Source: Spirochaetaceae bacterium
GTDB taxonomy: Bacteria; Spirochaetota; Spirochaetia; Treponematales; Breznakiellaceae
Assembly (NCBI GenBank): GCA_031255315.1
Contig: JAIRSS010000262.1
Coordinates: 1 to 6,167, forward strand
Direction of reading: 5' to 3'
DNA length: 6,167 nt
In this document: positions 1-5,481 of the stretch, one piece after another
Layout of the letters: each line of letters opens with the position of its first letter
How positions within the stretch are numbered: the first letter of the stretch is position 1
Position numbers and translations under genes: made by a program
Notes under the pieces: generated by a model
Seen by the model: the letters and a program-made list of their open reading frames with translations, nothing else
Databases searched by the model: none
Told to the model about the DNA's origin: nothing

Positions 1-75
1 TGAAAAAACATGGGCAAATATGAAAAAAGAATTGCGGGATACCGCCCCATTACACGGATTAATCGAAACCGCTAT

Positions 76-270
76 CTATGCTTTTTTGAGTTGATATTTT
101 TTTTGTGGAATGACTATACCGTAATACATACGATTGGGGAACATAGCCAAAAAACCGGCATCCCCCAGAAAGATGAAAAACAGTACCGAGGTGAATCCAA
201 TCGATACCGCTACGGGTACATTGATCACCAGGAACATAAACAGAACGATAAAAAGGGCAAGCGTCAACAT
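76..270 (-). pseudogene. dctM: Truncated TRAP transporter large permease (DctM) N-terminus
   Basis: The first 52 or so residues read as the start of a DctM/TRAP large permease: a hydrophobic helix, then the typical NVPVAVSIGFTSVLFF stretch, and a PNRMYYGI segment equivalent to the family's P-Q-R-M-x-x-G motif. The family then continues with a Ser-Phe-x-Leu-Leu-Ala-Ile-Pro-Phe-Phe type sequence. Here the frame instead reads VIPQKKYQLKKA and stops at 76-78, and none of the three minus-strand frames below 120 resumes DctM-like sequence. An intact protein would have about 425 residues. The start at 270 follows a GGGGG ribosome-binding stretch and lies 8 nt after the dctP stop, so it is the second gene of the operon. 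The break near 105-115 could be an insertion, a deletion or an assembly join. The family call is fairly secure; the cause of truncation is unknown. Confidence 0.7.
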
Positions 271-278
271 AAAACCCC

Positions 279-1292
279 CTACCGAGCAGCTCTGGCCATT
301 TCCATCCACTTATCGAAATTCGCCGCTCCCACATTGACGCGGATCTTCTCGTAAGCAGGACCCATACTGTCCTGGAAAGGCTTAAGGGGCGGACTGTCAA
401 TCTGTATGCCCTTACTCCTCATGTCGGCAATCTGCTTCGCCTCATCGTCCCGCACAAGTTTCCGCATAAGGACCCGGGCGCTGTCGGACTCTTCCCTGAT
501 AATATTCTGCTGCTCGGGAGTCAAGCTGGCCCACACCTTGTTGTTCACCAGGTGTACCAGGGAACTGTAAAGGTAGTTCACGATGGTGATGTACTTCTGG
601 GATTCGTAAAGTTTGAGGTCGTAGATCGTGGCTATGGGGTTTTCCTGGCCGTCTACCACGCCCTGCCTCATGGCCATCACCAGTTCGCTGAAATCGATGG
701 TCTGGACATTCGCGCCCAGGGCTTCCATAGCGGCCTGGTACGCCATAGCCGGCGGCGTGCGGATCTTGAGGCCCTTTACGTCATCCGGCGTAAGAATAGG
801 ATGCCGTGAGTTTGTAATCTGACGGAAACCCCACTCCCAACTGGAGAGCATAACCGCGCCTTTCGCTTCCACTTCCGGTTTTGCCCACTCAAGGAACGGA
901 CCGTCCAGAATCCTGTCCATGTGTTCGTAGCCGTCCGTAGAGAAAGGAATCGCCACCGTGTCAAAAAGCGGGATATGCTTGGCGAGCTGATCCTGGCCGG
1001 AAAGACTCATATCCACCGTACCCATCAATACCTGTTCAAGTATCTGGGGCGGTCCGCCCAGCACATTATTGGGGTAAATGACGATCTTGAGCGCTCCGCC
1101 GGTGCGCCGTTCCACGTTGTTTGCGAACTGGAGAGCCGCAGTCTGGGCTGCGCTGTCTTCCGCCCCGAAATGGGCCAGTTTGAGTTCCCTGGTTTTAACC
1201 GAAGCGCCGCCGCCCGATCCTTCCTGACCGCCGCCCGCGAAAAGCGCCATACAGCATACCACCGATAATACAACAACCAATGCTTTCTTCAT
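279..1292 (-). CDS. dctP: TRAP transporter periplasmic solute-binding protein (DctP family)
   Basis: The protein has 337 residues, normal for DctP-family binding proteins, which capture an organic acid in the periplasm and deliver it to the DctQM membrane complex. Residues 1-20 form a Sec signal peptide ending near ALFAG; two cysteines at 13-14 lie inside the hydrophobic core, so a lipid anchor is unlikely. Family landmarks are GFRQITNSRHPI (155-166), LKGLKIRTPP-like KGLKIRTPP (173-181) and DGQENP (214-219). Arg157 and Arg178 are spaced like the two ligand-carboxylate arginines of SiaP. AGGAGG stands 7 nt before ATG, and a strong promoter lies just upstream. The ligand cannot be read from the sequence; a carboxylate is inferred from the family. 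Its permease partner dctM is truncated and no dctQ is seen, so the transporter may be non-functional from this locus. Confidence 0.93.
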   Translation of the reverse strand: MKKALVVVLSVVCCMALFAGGGQEGSGGGASVKTRELKLAHFGAEDSAAQTAALQFANNVERRTGGALKIVIYPNNVLGGPPQILEQVLMGTVDMSLSGQDQLAKHIPLFDTVAIPFSTDGYEHMDRILDGPFLEWAKPEVEAKGAVMLSSWEWGFRQITNSRHPILTPDDVKGLKIRTPPAMAYQAAMEALGANVQTIDFSELVMAMRQGVVDGQENPIATIYDLKLYESQKYITIVNYLYSSLVHLVNNKVWASLTPEQQNIIREESDSARVLMRKLVRDDEAKQIADMRSKGIQIDSPPLKPFQDSMGPAYEKIRVNVGAANFDKWMEMARAAR

Positions 1293-1324
1293 GAAAAAGC
1301 CTCCTGAAAAATTAATTGCGTTTT

Positions 1325-1353
1325 ATTGTAAATACGGACATATCTCCTGTCAA
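1325..1353 (-). promoter_or_regulatory. Sigma-70-type promoter of the dctP operon
   Basis: Reading the minus strand, TTGACA (1353-1348) is separated by exactly 17 nt from TACAAT (1330-1325), five of six matches to the -10 consensus and a perfect -35. Transcription would begin near 1318 and give a leader of about 25 nt containing the AGGAGG ribosome-binding site of dctP. This is the best promoter in the window. Confidence 0.75.
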
Positions 1354-1416
1354 GAAAAATCGTTTTTTTAGAGTTCATGAGCCGCAAGGTTTCAAGCGGT
1401 TTTATAAATAAATAAT

Positions 1417-1436
1417 CCCCGCCGCAAGCAGCGGGG
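1417..1436 (-). terminator. GC-rich hairpin with CUUG loop, possible terminator
   Basis: On the minus strand CCCCGCTGCTTGCGGCGGGG folds into an 8-bp stem, one pair being a T-G wobble, closed by a G-CUUG-C tetraloop. It is followed by ATTATTTATTTAT, which is T-rich but not a clean T-run. It could end transcription coming from the transposase relic, or be a REP-like palindrome. On the plus strand no T-tract follows. The fold is directly visible; the terminator role is inferred. Confidence 0.4.
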
Positions 1437-1437
1437 T

Positions 1438-1459
1438 ATTAACCCCGCCTTTGGTTAAT
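1438..1459. repeat. Second short inverted repeat beside the GC hairpin
   Basis: ATTAACC (1438-1444) and GGTTAAT (1453-1459) are a perfect 7-bp inverted repeat with an 8-nt loop. It starts one base after the GC-rich hairpin, and its left arm plus loop repeats CCCCGCC from that hairpin. The paired palindromes sit where the recognisable transposase sequence ends. Confidence 0.5.
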
Positions 1460-1494
1460 AAAACCATCAGTTTTGGACCAGGCTCAAATTACTG

Positions 1495-1880
1495 ACATTC
1501 GGGGTATCGCCGTATCGTGGAAACTTTGTTTCACGTGCTGTTCTCTTCGGTCGCTTGTTGGCTCCATACCAGACTATTTTCGTTTATCCGCGCATTTACC
1601 AGTATGAATCGCCTTATGCTCTCCCGTCTTCCCGCTCTCCAGAATGGTTTGTCCGTCTATCCCTATATGCCGTCCGCCGCTTTCGCGCTTCCGGCACAGA
1701 TGGTCTTACAAACATTTCACCAGTTCCACTGAGTTTATCCGCTCGAACACCCGCCGGGACCGCGCCGCCCCCTGCCCGGATCGGTTGCTCCGCTTCGGCA
1801 TTCTTTCATCCATGCTCACAGCTTCTTCCGCTGTTTATTATCTCTTGCGGCTGTCCGCACTGCGGCGTGGCTAATCTGGT
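1495..1880 (-). pseudogene. Decayed ISAs1-family transposase fragment
   Basis: Minus-strand translation in pieces matches the ISAs1 transposase pattern. From 1756 down it reads RRVFERINSVELVKCL, a TAA stop (1708-1706), then ESGGRHIGIDGQTILESG and EHKAIH. GGRHIxIDGxT is the family's first catalytic-Asp region (Asp codon at 1657-1655). After a shift of frame at about 1603 it continues LVNARINENSLVWSQQATEENS to a stop at 1533-1531, equivalent to the family's HxVSAWxxENxLVxGQxxTxEKSNEITAIP. The next AIP is back in the first frame. An N-terminal trace, CGQPQEIINSGRS, starts at 1859 in another frame. The remaining catalytic acidic residues and the C-terminal half are absent. Edges are approximate and terminal repeats were not identified. 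This explains most of the gene-free stretch 1460-1936. Confidence 0.72.
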
Positions 1881-1948
1881 ATTCCGTTTAGTTTATGGCT
1901 ATAGTTATCGTAGATTAAGAAACCTACCTTGATTTTATGGAGGAATTT

Positions 1949-2287
1949 ATGAGTTCCGGGTTAGCGGTAACTGCGGCGAATTTTGAACAGGAAGTAGTGC
2001 AATCGTCGATCCCTGTTCTGGTCGATTTTTGGGCGGAATGGTGCCAGCCTTGCAGAATGGTGGGGCCCTTCTTGGATCAGCTTGCTGAAGAGTATTCAGG
2101 CCGGGTCAAGATATGCAAGGTCAATGTTGATGAAGAAAACGAACTGGCAGGCCGCCATAACGTTGTTTCCATCCCCACGATGGTAGTCTACAAAGACGGC
2201 AAGATTGTCCGGCAGCAGACAGGCGCCGCCCCAAAATCTCAGATAGCGGCCCTGTTCAGCGATTTGGTCCCCAGCCGCGCCGGTTAA
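1949..2287 (+). CDS. trxA: Thioredoxin with WCQPC active site
   Basis: This 112-residue protein is a single thioredoxin fold, which reduces disulfides in cytoplasmic proteins using electrons from thioredoxin reductase. Asp26, the active site W31-C32-Q33-P34-C35 and the cis-proline in SIPTM (Pro76) fall at the same numbers as in E. coli thioredoxin. The loop residue is Gln where most thioredoxins have Gly (WCGPC). A further cysteine is at 56. The upstream in-frame ATG at 1937 is rejected because it overlaps GGAGG (1939-1943), the ribosome-binding site for ATG 1949, 5 nt away. There is no signal peptide. It stands alone, with the transposase relic upstream and a convergent gene downstream. A weak TATAGT at 1900-1905 could be its -10 box, but no good -35 accompanies it. 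Family call is secure; which of several thioredoxins it is remains open. Confidence 0.93.
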   Translation: MSSGLAVTAANFEQEVVQSSIPVLVDFWAEWCQPCRMVGPFLDQLAEEYSGRVKICKVNVDEENELAGRHNVVSIPTMVVYKDGKIVRQQTGAAPKSQIAALFSDLVPSRAG

Positions 2288-2321
2288 CCTGACAAGGCTG
2301 GCGGAACGCCGCGTGCGTTGA

Positions 2322-2386
2322 ATGTAACCGCAGACAAACGGGTCGAACCAAAAGCCGGCGTTTTCCCCGGCAGTCTGCGGTTACAT
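2322..2386. repeat. 14-bp perfect inverted repeat between convergent genes
   Basis: ATGTAACCGCAGAC (2322-2335) and GTCTGCGGTTACAT (2373-2386) are exact reverse complements with 37 nt between them. Inside the loop, GCCGG (2354-2358) and CCGGC (2367-2371) can pair as a second stem. It sits in the 135-bp gap between the ends of the thioredoxin gene and the minus-strand lipoprotein gene. That position suits a bidirectional transcription barrier, but neither side has a T-run. A dispersed palindromic repeat is the alternative. Confidence 0.6.
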
Positions 2387-2422
2387 GTTCTTGTGGTATG
2401 CATCCTCCTGGCGGCGGCATCC

Positions 2423-3454
2423 TTATTTTGAGGGTACATACCGTTTCGTATTGTTCGGCTTTCCGGGGCTGGCTCCGCTTGTGGCGGTAATGTACCAGTC
2501 CGCCGCATTGTCCCGGTCGGCGGCGGTCTCGTTCCGGCAGATGGAACGGGTAACGGTGGCGTCCCGGCTCAGAACGGCGTCGCCAGGGCCGGGAACGCCG
2601 CCGTCCGCCGCCGGCCACGCGCCGGCTTTCCCCAGGAGTTCCGCCGCGCGGGCCATTTTTTCATCCTGCCACACGGCTCCGCCGGTAGATTCGCTGAAGA
2701 CAACGGCGTCAATAATATGATCGTCTTGATCGGTAAAGAAAACGGCGCCTGATTTTTTGGAGATGCGTTTCTTGGAATCGGGTATCCAGAAGTCCCACGC
2801 ATCCGGCTGCGCTTCGTTTTCCTTGGTGTACAAGACGGCTCCCCGGTCGCCGCCGGTTTCGTTGGCAACCGCGGGGTCCAGCGTCCGCAGGTGTATGACC
2901 ACATATTCGCCGGCGTTCACCGGTGCTGGAGGGAACTCGAAGATGGGTGTATCCAGGCCGGTTGAGGCGCTGAACATACGCAAGGCTCCCAGATTTCCGG
3001 CGGTCAGCATCTTCAGCTCAACAAATTCCACTTTCGGCTTGGAATATTCGGTACGGATTTCGGTGATGATAAACGAGGGGAAAAATTCGTTCCGGCTTCT
3101 GAAGGGAATCAGTACGTTCACGGTGTTTCCATTCCGGTCTTCAACGAGAATATCCGCCATGATTCGCTCACCCCCCGGCGGAGGGTCCTGCAAGATTACC
3201 CTCACAATGTCTCCCTCTTGGATTTCGCTGATCTCCTGGGGAGGATCGAAGATGAGGGATGATACCGTTACGGGTAGGGAAAACCGGAAGGCGATTTCCC
3301 TGGCGGAAACCGCGTTACAGCTAATAAAGACCGGCGGCTCAATGCTGATACTCAGGATTTGCTGCAGGGCCGATTCGGTCGAACAAGAGCAGGCGGAATT
3401 GACAAGCGCCGGCAGCGCAAGGCACCACAAAAAAAACCGCCGTCTATGCTTCAT
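2423..3454 (-). CDS. Exported protein, probable lipoprotein, with lamin-tail-like (LTD) domain
   Basis: The 343-residue product begins MKHRRRFFLWCLALPALVNSAC, a basic then hydrophobic signal. Cys22 or Cys24 is the likely lipid-modified residue, though neither has a textbook lipobox. Residues 35-120 look like a bacterial Ig-like strand sandwich, with a VEDRNGN turn typical of such domains. Residues 127-334 resemble a lamin-tail domain: FIITEIRTE, then VEFVELKM, FPPAPVNAGEYVVIHL, IIDAVVFSES, and the closing DWYITATSGASPGKPN, where W...T...SPGxPN is a common LTD ending. LTDs are usually on surface or secreted proteins. GGAGG 6 nt before ATG 3454 decides this start over an ATG at 3496. No clear promoter was found. 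The exact function is unknown; the domain calls come from pattern, not from a profile search. Confidence 0.8.
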   Translation of the reverse strand: MKHRRRFFLWCLALPALVNSACSCSTESALQQILSISIEPPVFISCNAVSAREIAFRFSLPVTVSSLIFDPPQEISEIQEGDIVRVILQDPPPGGERIMADILVEDRNGNTVNVLIPFRSRNEFFPSFIITEIRTEYSKPKVEFVELKMLTAGNLGALRMFSASTGLDTPIFEFPPAPVNAGEYVVIHLRTLDPAVANETGGDRGAVLYTKENEAQPDAWDFWIPDSKKRISKKSGAVFFTDQDDHIIDAVVFSESTGGAVWQDEKMARAAELLGKAGAWPAADGGVPGPGDAVLSRDATVTRSICRNETAADRDNAADWYITATSGASPGKPNNTKRYVPSK

Positions 3455-3521
3455 AAACAGCCTCCATACTGTAAGTTTCGATCTTAGGTGTTCCATATTA
3501 CGTGTTGTATTATTGATAGGG

Positions 3522-3563
3522 ATCGTTTCCCCACGGCGCTTCTATTTTCCGGGGAAATACGAT
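3522..3563. promoter_or_regulatory. Inverted repeat upstream of the unknown gene at 3576
   Basis: TTTCCCC (3526-3532) and GGGGAAA (3551-3557) pair perfectly, and ATCG (3522-3525) pairs with CGAT (3560-3563) across a 2-nt bulge, with an 18-nt loop. The right arm holds the only purine-rich stretch ahead of the following start codon. It could therefore be an operator or an RNA hairpin masking a weak ribosome-binding site. The role is speculative. Confidence 0.3.
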
Positions 3564-3575
3564 AATTTGAACCTT

Positions 3576-4061
3576 ATGGATGAAGTTTCAATAAAAAAAT
3601 TGATCTTGACCGCGCCGCTTGTTTATCGGCGGGACGCCACGCTGCGGTTTCCGCCGGGTGACGCGGTCCGGGGGGAAGTCTTGTTCCGTATGGCCCTAGA
3701 CCCCGCTCAGAGCCGCGGCATAGAACCGGACCGGACAGCCTTCCCCGGCAGCCTTGAGGCGGCGGGATACGCCCTGCGGCGGGGGGAAGCGGAGAGCCGG
3801 GACTCGGAAACGCCGGAGCTGCTTGAGTTGCCGGCGGGAACCTACTTCTTTGCGCAGATTTGGGAACCGCCGGATATGGAGACGTTAATTGATATGATTA
3901 TTGATGTACAACAGGAGGGGCTCTGGGAAAGATTCTCCTTAGGCGGTCAGCTTTATATCAGGCGTTTGTTTGAAGACGGGCGGCTAATTACGCAAATCTT
4001 CCGGCCCGCCGAGCCGCCTAAGGATGCAGAGGGGCGCCTCTTTTCGTTATTAGAACCGTAA
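3576..4061 (+). CDS. Conserved-looking cytoplasmic protein of unknown function
   Basis: I do not recognise this 161-residue protein. It has no signal peptide or membrane helix. It opens MDEVSIKKLILTAP and has a charged central part (about 45-80) that looks like a loop. The second half has alternating strands and a helix: LPAGTYFFAQIW at 85-96, METLIDMIIDVQQEGLW at 101-117, then LYIRRLFEDGRLITQIFRP at 126-144. The frame stays open upstream to 2757, but that part is antisense to the lipoprotein gene and is not credible coding. The ATG at 3576 lacks a strong ribosome-binding site; TTG at 3567, 10 nt after GGGGAA, is an in-frame alternative. It is divergent from the LTD protein gene, and its last 12 nt overlap the end of the convergent DUF2259-type gene. 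Coding status is likely; function is unknown. Confidence 0.7.
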   Translation: MDEVSIKKLILTAPLVYRRDATLRFPPGDAVRGEVLFRMALDPAQSRGIEPDRTAFPGSLEAAGYALRRGEAESRDSETPELLELPAGTYFFAQIWEPPDMETLIDMIIDVQQEGLWERFSLGGQLYIRRLFEDGRLITQIFRPAEPPKDAEGRLFSLLEP

Positions 4062-4754
4062 CGTTTCCACCATATAACGGATATTCTGACCGGCGCTGTT
4101 TCCCTGCTTCCGCATCTCTACAACGAAGATGATCGCGTCCTTTTGGGGGGGAATAATGACCTTCCTGATAAAATAAGACGAGATGAGCGGCCTTTTTATC
4201 TGAGGGTTCCCCACAGAATATGTTTTTTTTGAGCCGTTCGGCGCGACCCGTTCCACGGTGATGAAGAACGAAGACGCCAGGGAAGCGCCCGATCCTTCTA
4301 TCGTGGGACTTAAGGACGCGGTATAGGAAACACCCTGTTCAAAATCCCGAAATTCGATGATTTCTCTGGTGTGAGCCGGTTTTTTTTCATCAGCTCCAAT
4401 ATAAAGGATTTGCCCCTGGCGGAGAAAGTTAATTCCATGTCGATCCATCAGAGCGGTATTCCGGCTTATAAGACGGTACAAAGCTCCCGATCCGTCCTGG
4501 CCCGCCGCTATAGAAGCATCATGGGTATACGAAACCCGGCCCCCGGGCGCGAATTCGTTTTTAGGAACATCAACCATATAGAGTTCAGCCCAGGGGTACA
4601 GCGTTTTTTCCTGGATACCATACTGGCCGAATAAATACATCTTACCATCAGAAGAAAAACCAAGGTCCACGAATGTCGCCGTATCTCCGGCCCAGAGGCA
4701 GACCGTGCGCATGACAACCAGAAGAATGACGCCAAAATACCTTTTATCAAACAT
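4050..4754 (-). CDS. DUF2259-type predicted secreted protein
   Basis: The 234-residue product starts with a signal peptide (MFDKRYFGVILLVVMRTVCLWA) with likely cleavage near WAG-DT. The mature start, GDTATFVDLGFSSDGKMYLFGQYG, followed by YPWAELYMVDVPKNEFAPGG at about 53-72, is the signature I associate with DUF2259, a family of predicted secreted proteins of unknown function found in spirochaetes among others. The D-G-K-x-x-x-F-G-Q repeat-like start suggests a beta-rich fold. Residues 162-170 and 195-215 are further strand-rich stretches. Length fits the family. GAGGT lies about 7 nt before the ATG. A plausible promoter lies immediately upstream. The C-terminus is ETLRF and overlaps the convergent gene. 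Family recognition is from memory of the motif rather than a profile search; no biochemical role can be assigned. Confidence 0.8.
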   Translation of the reverse strand: MFDKRYFGVILLVVMRTVCLWAGDTATFVDLGFSSDGKMYLFGQYGIQEKTLYPWAELYMVDVPKNEFAPGGRVSYTHDASIAAGQDGSGALYRLISRNTALMDRHGINFLRQGQILYIGADEKKPAHTREIIEFRDFEQGVSYTASLSPTIEGSGASLASSFFITVERVAPNGSKKTYSVGNPQIKRPLISSYFIRKVIIPPQKDAIIFVVEMRKQGNSAGQNIRYMVETLRF

Positions 4755-4772
4755 TGGAATTACCTCTTAATT

Positions 4773-4800
4773 ATTATCGGAGCTATTGAATAAGTCTTAA
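4773..4800 (-). promoter_or_regulatory. Candidate promoter of the DUF2259-type gene
   Basis: On the minus strand TTAAGA (4800-4795) is followed after 16 nt by GATAAT (4778-4773), five of six to the -10 consensus. Transcription would start about 15 nt before the ATG at 4754, just ahead of the GAGGT ribosome-binding site. The -35 is only four of six, so this is a candidate. Confidence 0.35.
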
Positions 4801-4879
4801 GCGTCTGCGCGGGGATGAATGGGCTGTTTGGGTAAATTTTTGCGAAGCGGTTCCCCATTTGAAATTTTGGGACAGACGC
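4801..4879. repeat. 79-nt foldable inverted-repeat segment in the divergent region
   Basis: GCGTCTG (4801-4807) and CAGACGC (4873-4879) are perfect inverted repeats bounding the segment. Nested within, AATGGG (4818-4823) pairs with CCCATT (4854-4859). It occupies most of the 202-nt gap between two divergent envelope-protein genes, which otherwise holds only candidate promoters. It may be a small dispersed palindromic element or a regulatory hairpin; copy number elsewhere cannot be judged here. Confidence 0.4.
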
Positions 4880-4895
4880 GTAGCGGCGGTCTAAA
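4867..4895 (+). promoter_or_regulatory. Weak candidate promoter of the FMN-binding protein gene
   Basis: TTGGGA (4867-4872) and TCTAAA (4890-4895) are spaced by exactly 17 nt upstream of the gene at 4957; each matches four of six consensus bases. Offered as the best available candidate only. Confidence 0.25.
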
Positions 4896-4956
4896 TTAAC
4901 GCCCCCATTAAAGCATCCCGCGAAACGGCCTCATACCATTGTCAGGAGGCTCGAAC

Positions 4957-5460
4957 ATGAAATATTTCTACTTTATCTATAATTTTTTGGCGTTTTTTAA
5001 ACCGGCAGCCCTGATCCTGGCGGGGTCCGTCCTGTGGGCTTGCGCTGGATTTAACGCCGCCGCCTATACTCCGCGCTATTATCCCGGCGTATATGAAGGC
5101 GAAGGCCGGGGCTTCTGGGGGCCGGTTTACCTTTGGGTCCATATTAACGAAACCGGTATCGCGGCCATTGAAATCCTGCATGAGGAAGATGAACAGATAG
5201 GCGGAGCGGCCATGGAAGAACTCTCGGCGCTGGTTCTTGACATGGACATCCAGGATGTAGACGGGGTTTCCGGCGCTACCGGATCATCAGCCGGCTTTTT
5301 TGAGGCCCTGGAGGATGCTTTACGCCGGGCAAGGTTCCTCAATTCTCTCATACCCGGGCTTGATATAACTGACTCAACAATCACCATACCCAACGGCGGT
5401 CAATCGGGAAAAAATAAAAAAATCCAGCCGGGAACGTCCGAAAACGGGTTGATATTATGA
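4957..5460 (+). CDS. Exported FMN-binding-domain (FMN_bind) protein, likely covalently flavinylated
   Basis: The 167-residue protein has a long hydrophobic leader (1-30) ending LWAC at 26-29. Cys29 could be lipidated, although Trp before Ala is unusual for a lipobox; plain cleavage after NAAA is the alternative. Residues 42-125 form a single FMN_bind domain like that of RnfG, NqrC and extracellular flavin carriers: YPGVYEGEGRGFWGPVYLWV, then IEILHEEDE, and the motif DGVSGAT at 102-108. In that family Thr108 receives FMN covalently from the ApbE transferase, so it probably shuttles electrons outside the cytoplasm. The tail from about 130 is polar and unstructured. AGGAGG (4944-4949) 7 nt before ATG 4957 decides the start. 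No Rnf, Nqr, reductase or ApbE gene is next to it; the following gene starts 21 nt later and encodes a repeat lipoprotein. Domain call is strong; partner is unknown. Confidence 0.88.
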   Translation: MKYFYFIYNFLAFFKPAALILAGSVLWACAGFNAAAYTPRYYPGVYEGEGRGFWGPVYLWVHINETGIAAIEILHEEDEQIGGAAMEELSALVLDMDIQDVDGVSGATGSSAGFFEALEDALRRARFLNSLIPGLDITDSTITIPNGGQSGKNKKIQPGTSENGLIL

Positions 5461-5475
5461 ATTATATGTTATACT
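5449..5475 (+). promoter_or_regulatory. Candidate promoter abutting the repeat-lipoprotein start codon
   Basis: TTGATA (5449-5454) and TATACT (5470-5475) are each five of six to consensus, with a short 15-nt spacer. The -35 overlaps the last codons of the FMN-binding gene. Transcription from it would begin about 5482, the A of the first ATG of the next gene, implying a leaderless message. The short spacer lowers confidence. Confidence 0.38.
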
Positions 5476-5481
5476 GATTGT

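Noticed and set aside
10..354. Plus-strand 114-codon open frame
   Set aside because: Mostly antisense to dctM and dctP; no family resemblance and no ribosome-binding site. The first 75 bases might belong to an unseen inserted element, but this cannot be shown.
1381..1407. CCGC...GCGG followed by TTTTAT as a plus-strand terminator
   Set aside because: The stem is only 4 bp and no plus-strand gene ends there.
1517..1932. Plus-strand open frames between the hairpins and the thioredoxin gene
   Set aside because: They are antisense to the transposase relic and have no ribosome-binding site or recognisable product.
2336..2372. T-loop-like GGTTCGACC on the minus strand, suggestive of a tRNA
   Set aside because: No acceptor, D-arm or anticodon arm can be built around it; it is simply the loop of the 14-bp inverted repeat.
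2757..3575. Plus-strand open frame upstream of the gene at 3576
   Set aside because: It is antisense to the exported LTD protein gene, which has a signal sequence and a good ribosome-binding site; the translation shows no domain character until after 3576.
4807..4818. CGCGGGGATGAA resembling part of a type I-E CRISPR repeat
   Set aside because: Occurs once, with no spacing pattern or repeated copies.
4760..4858. Minus-strand 32-codon open frame in the divergent gap
   Set aside because: It has an ATG but no ribosome-binding site and runs through the promoter region of the DUF2259-type gene; no family resemblance that I can support.
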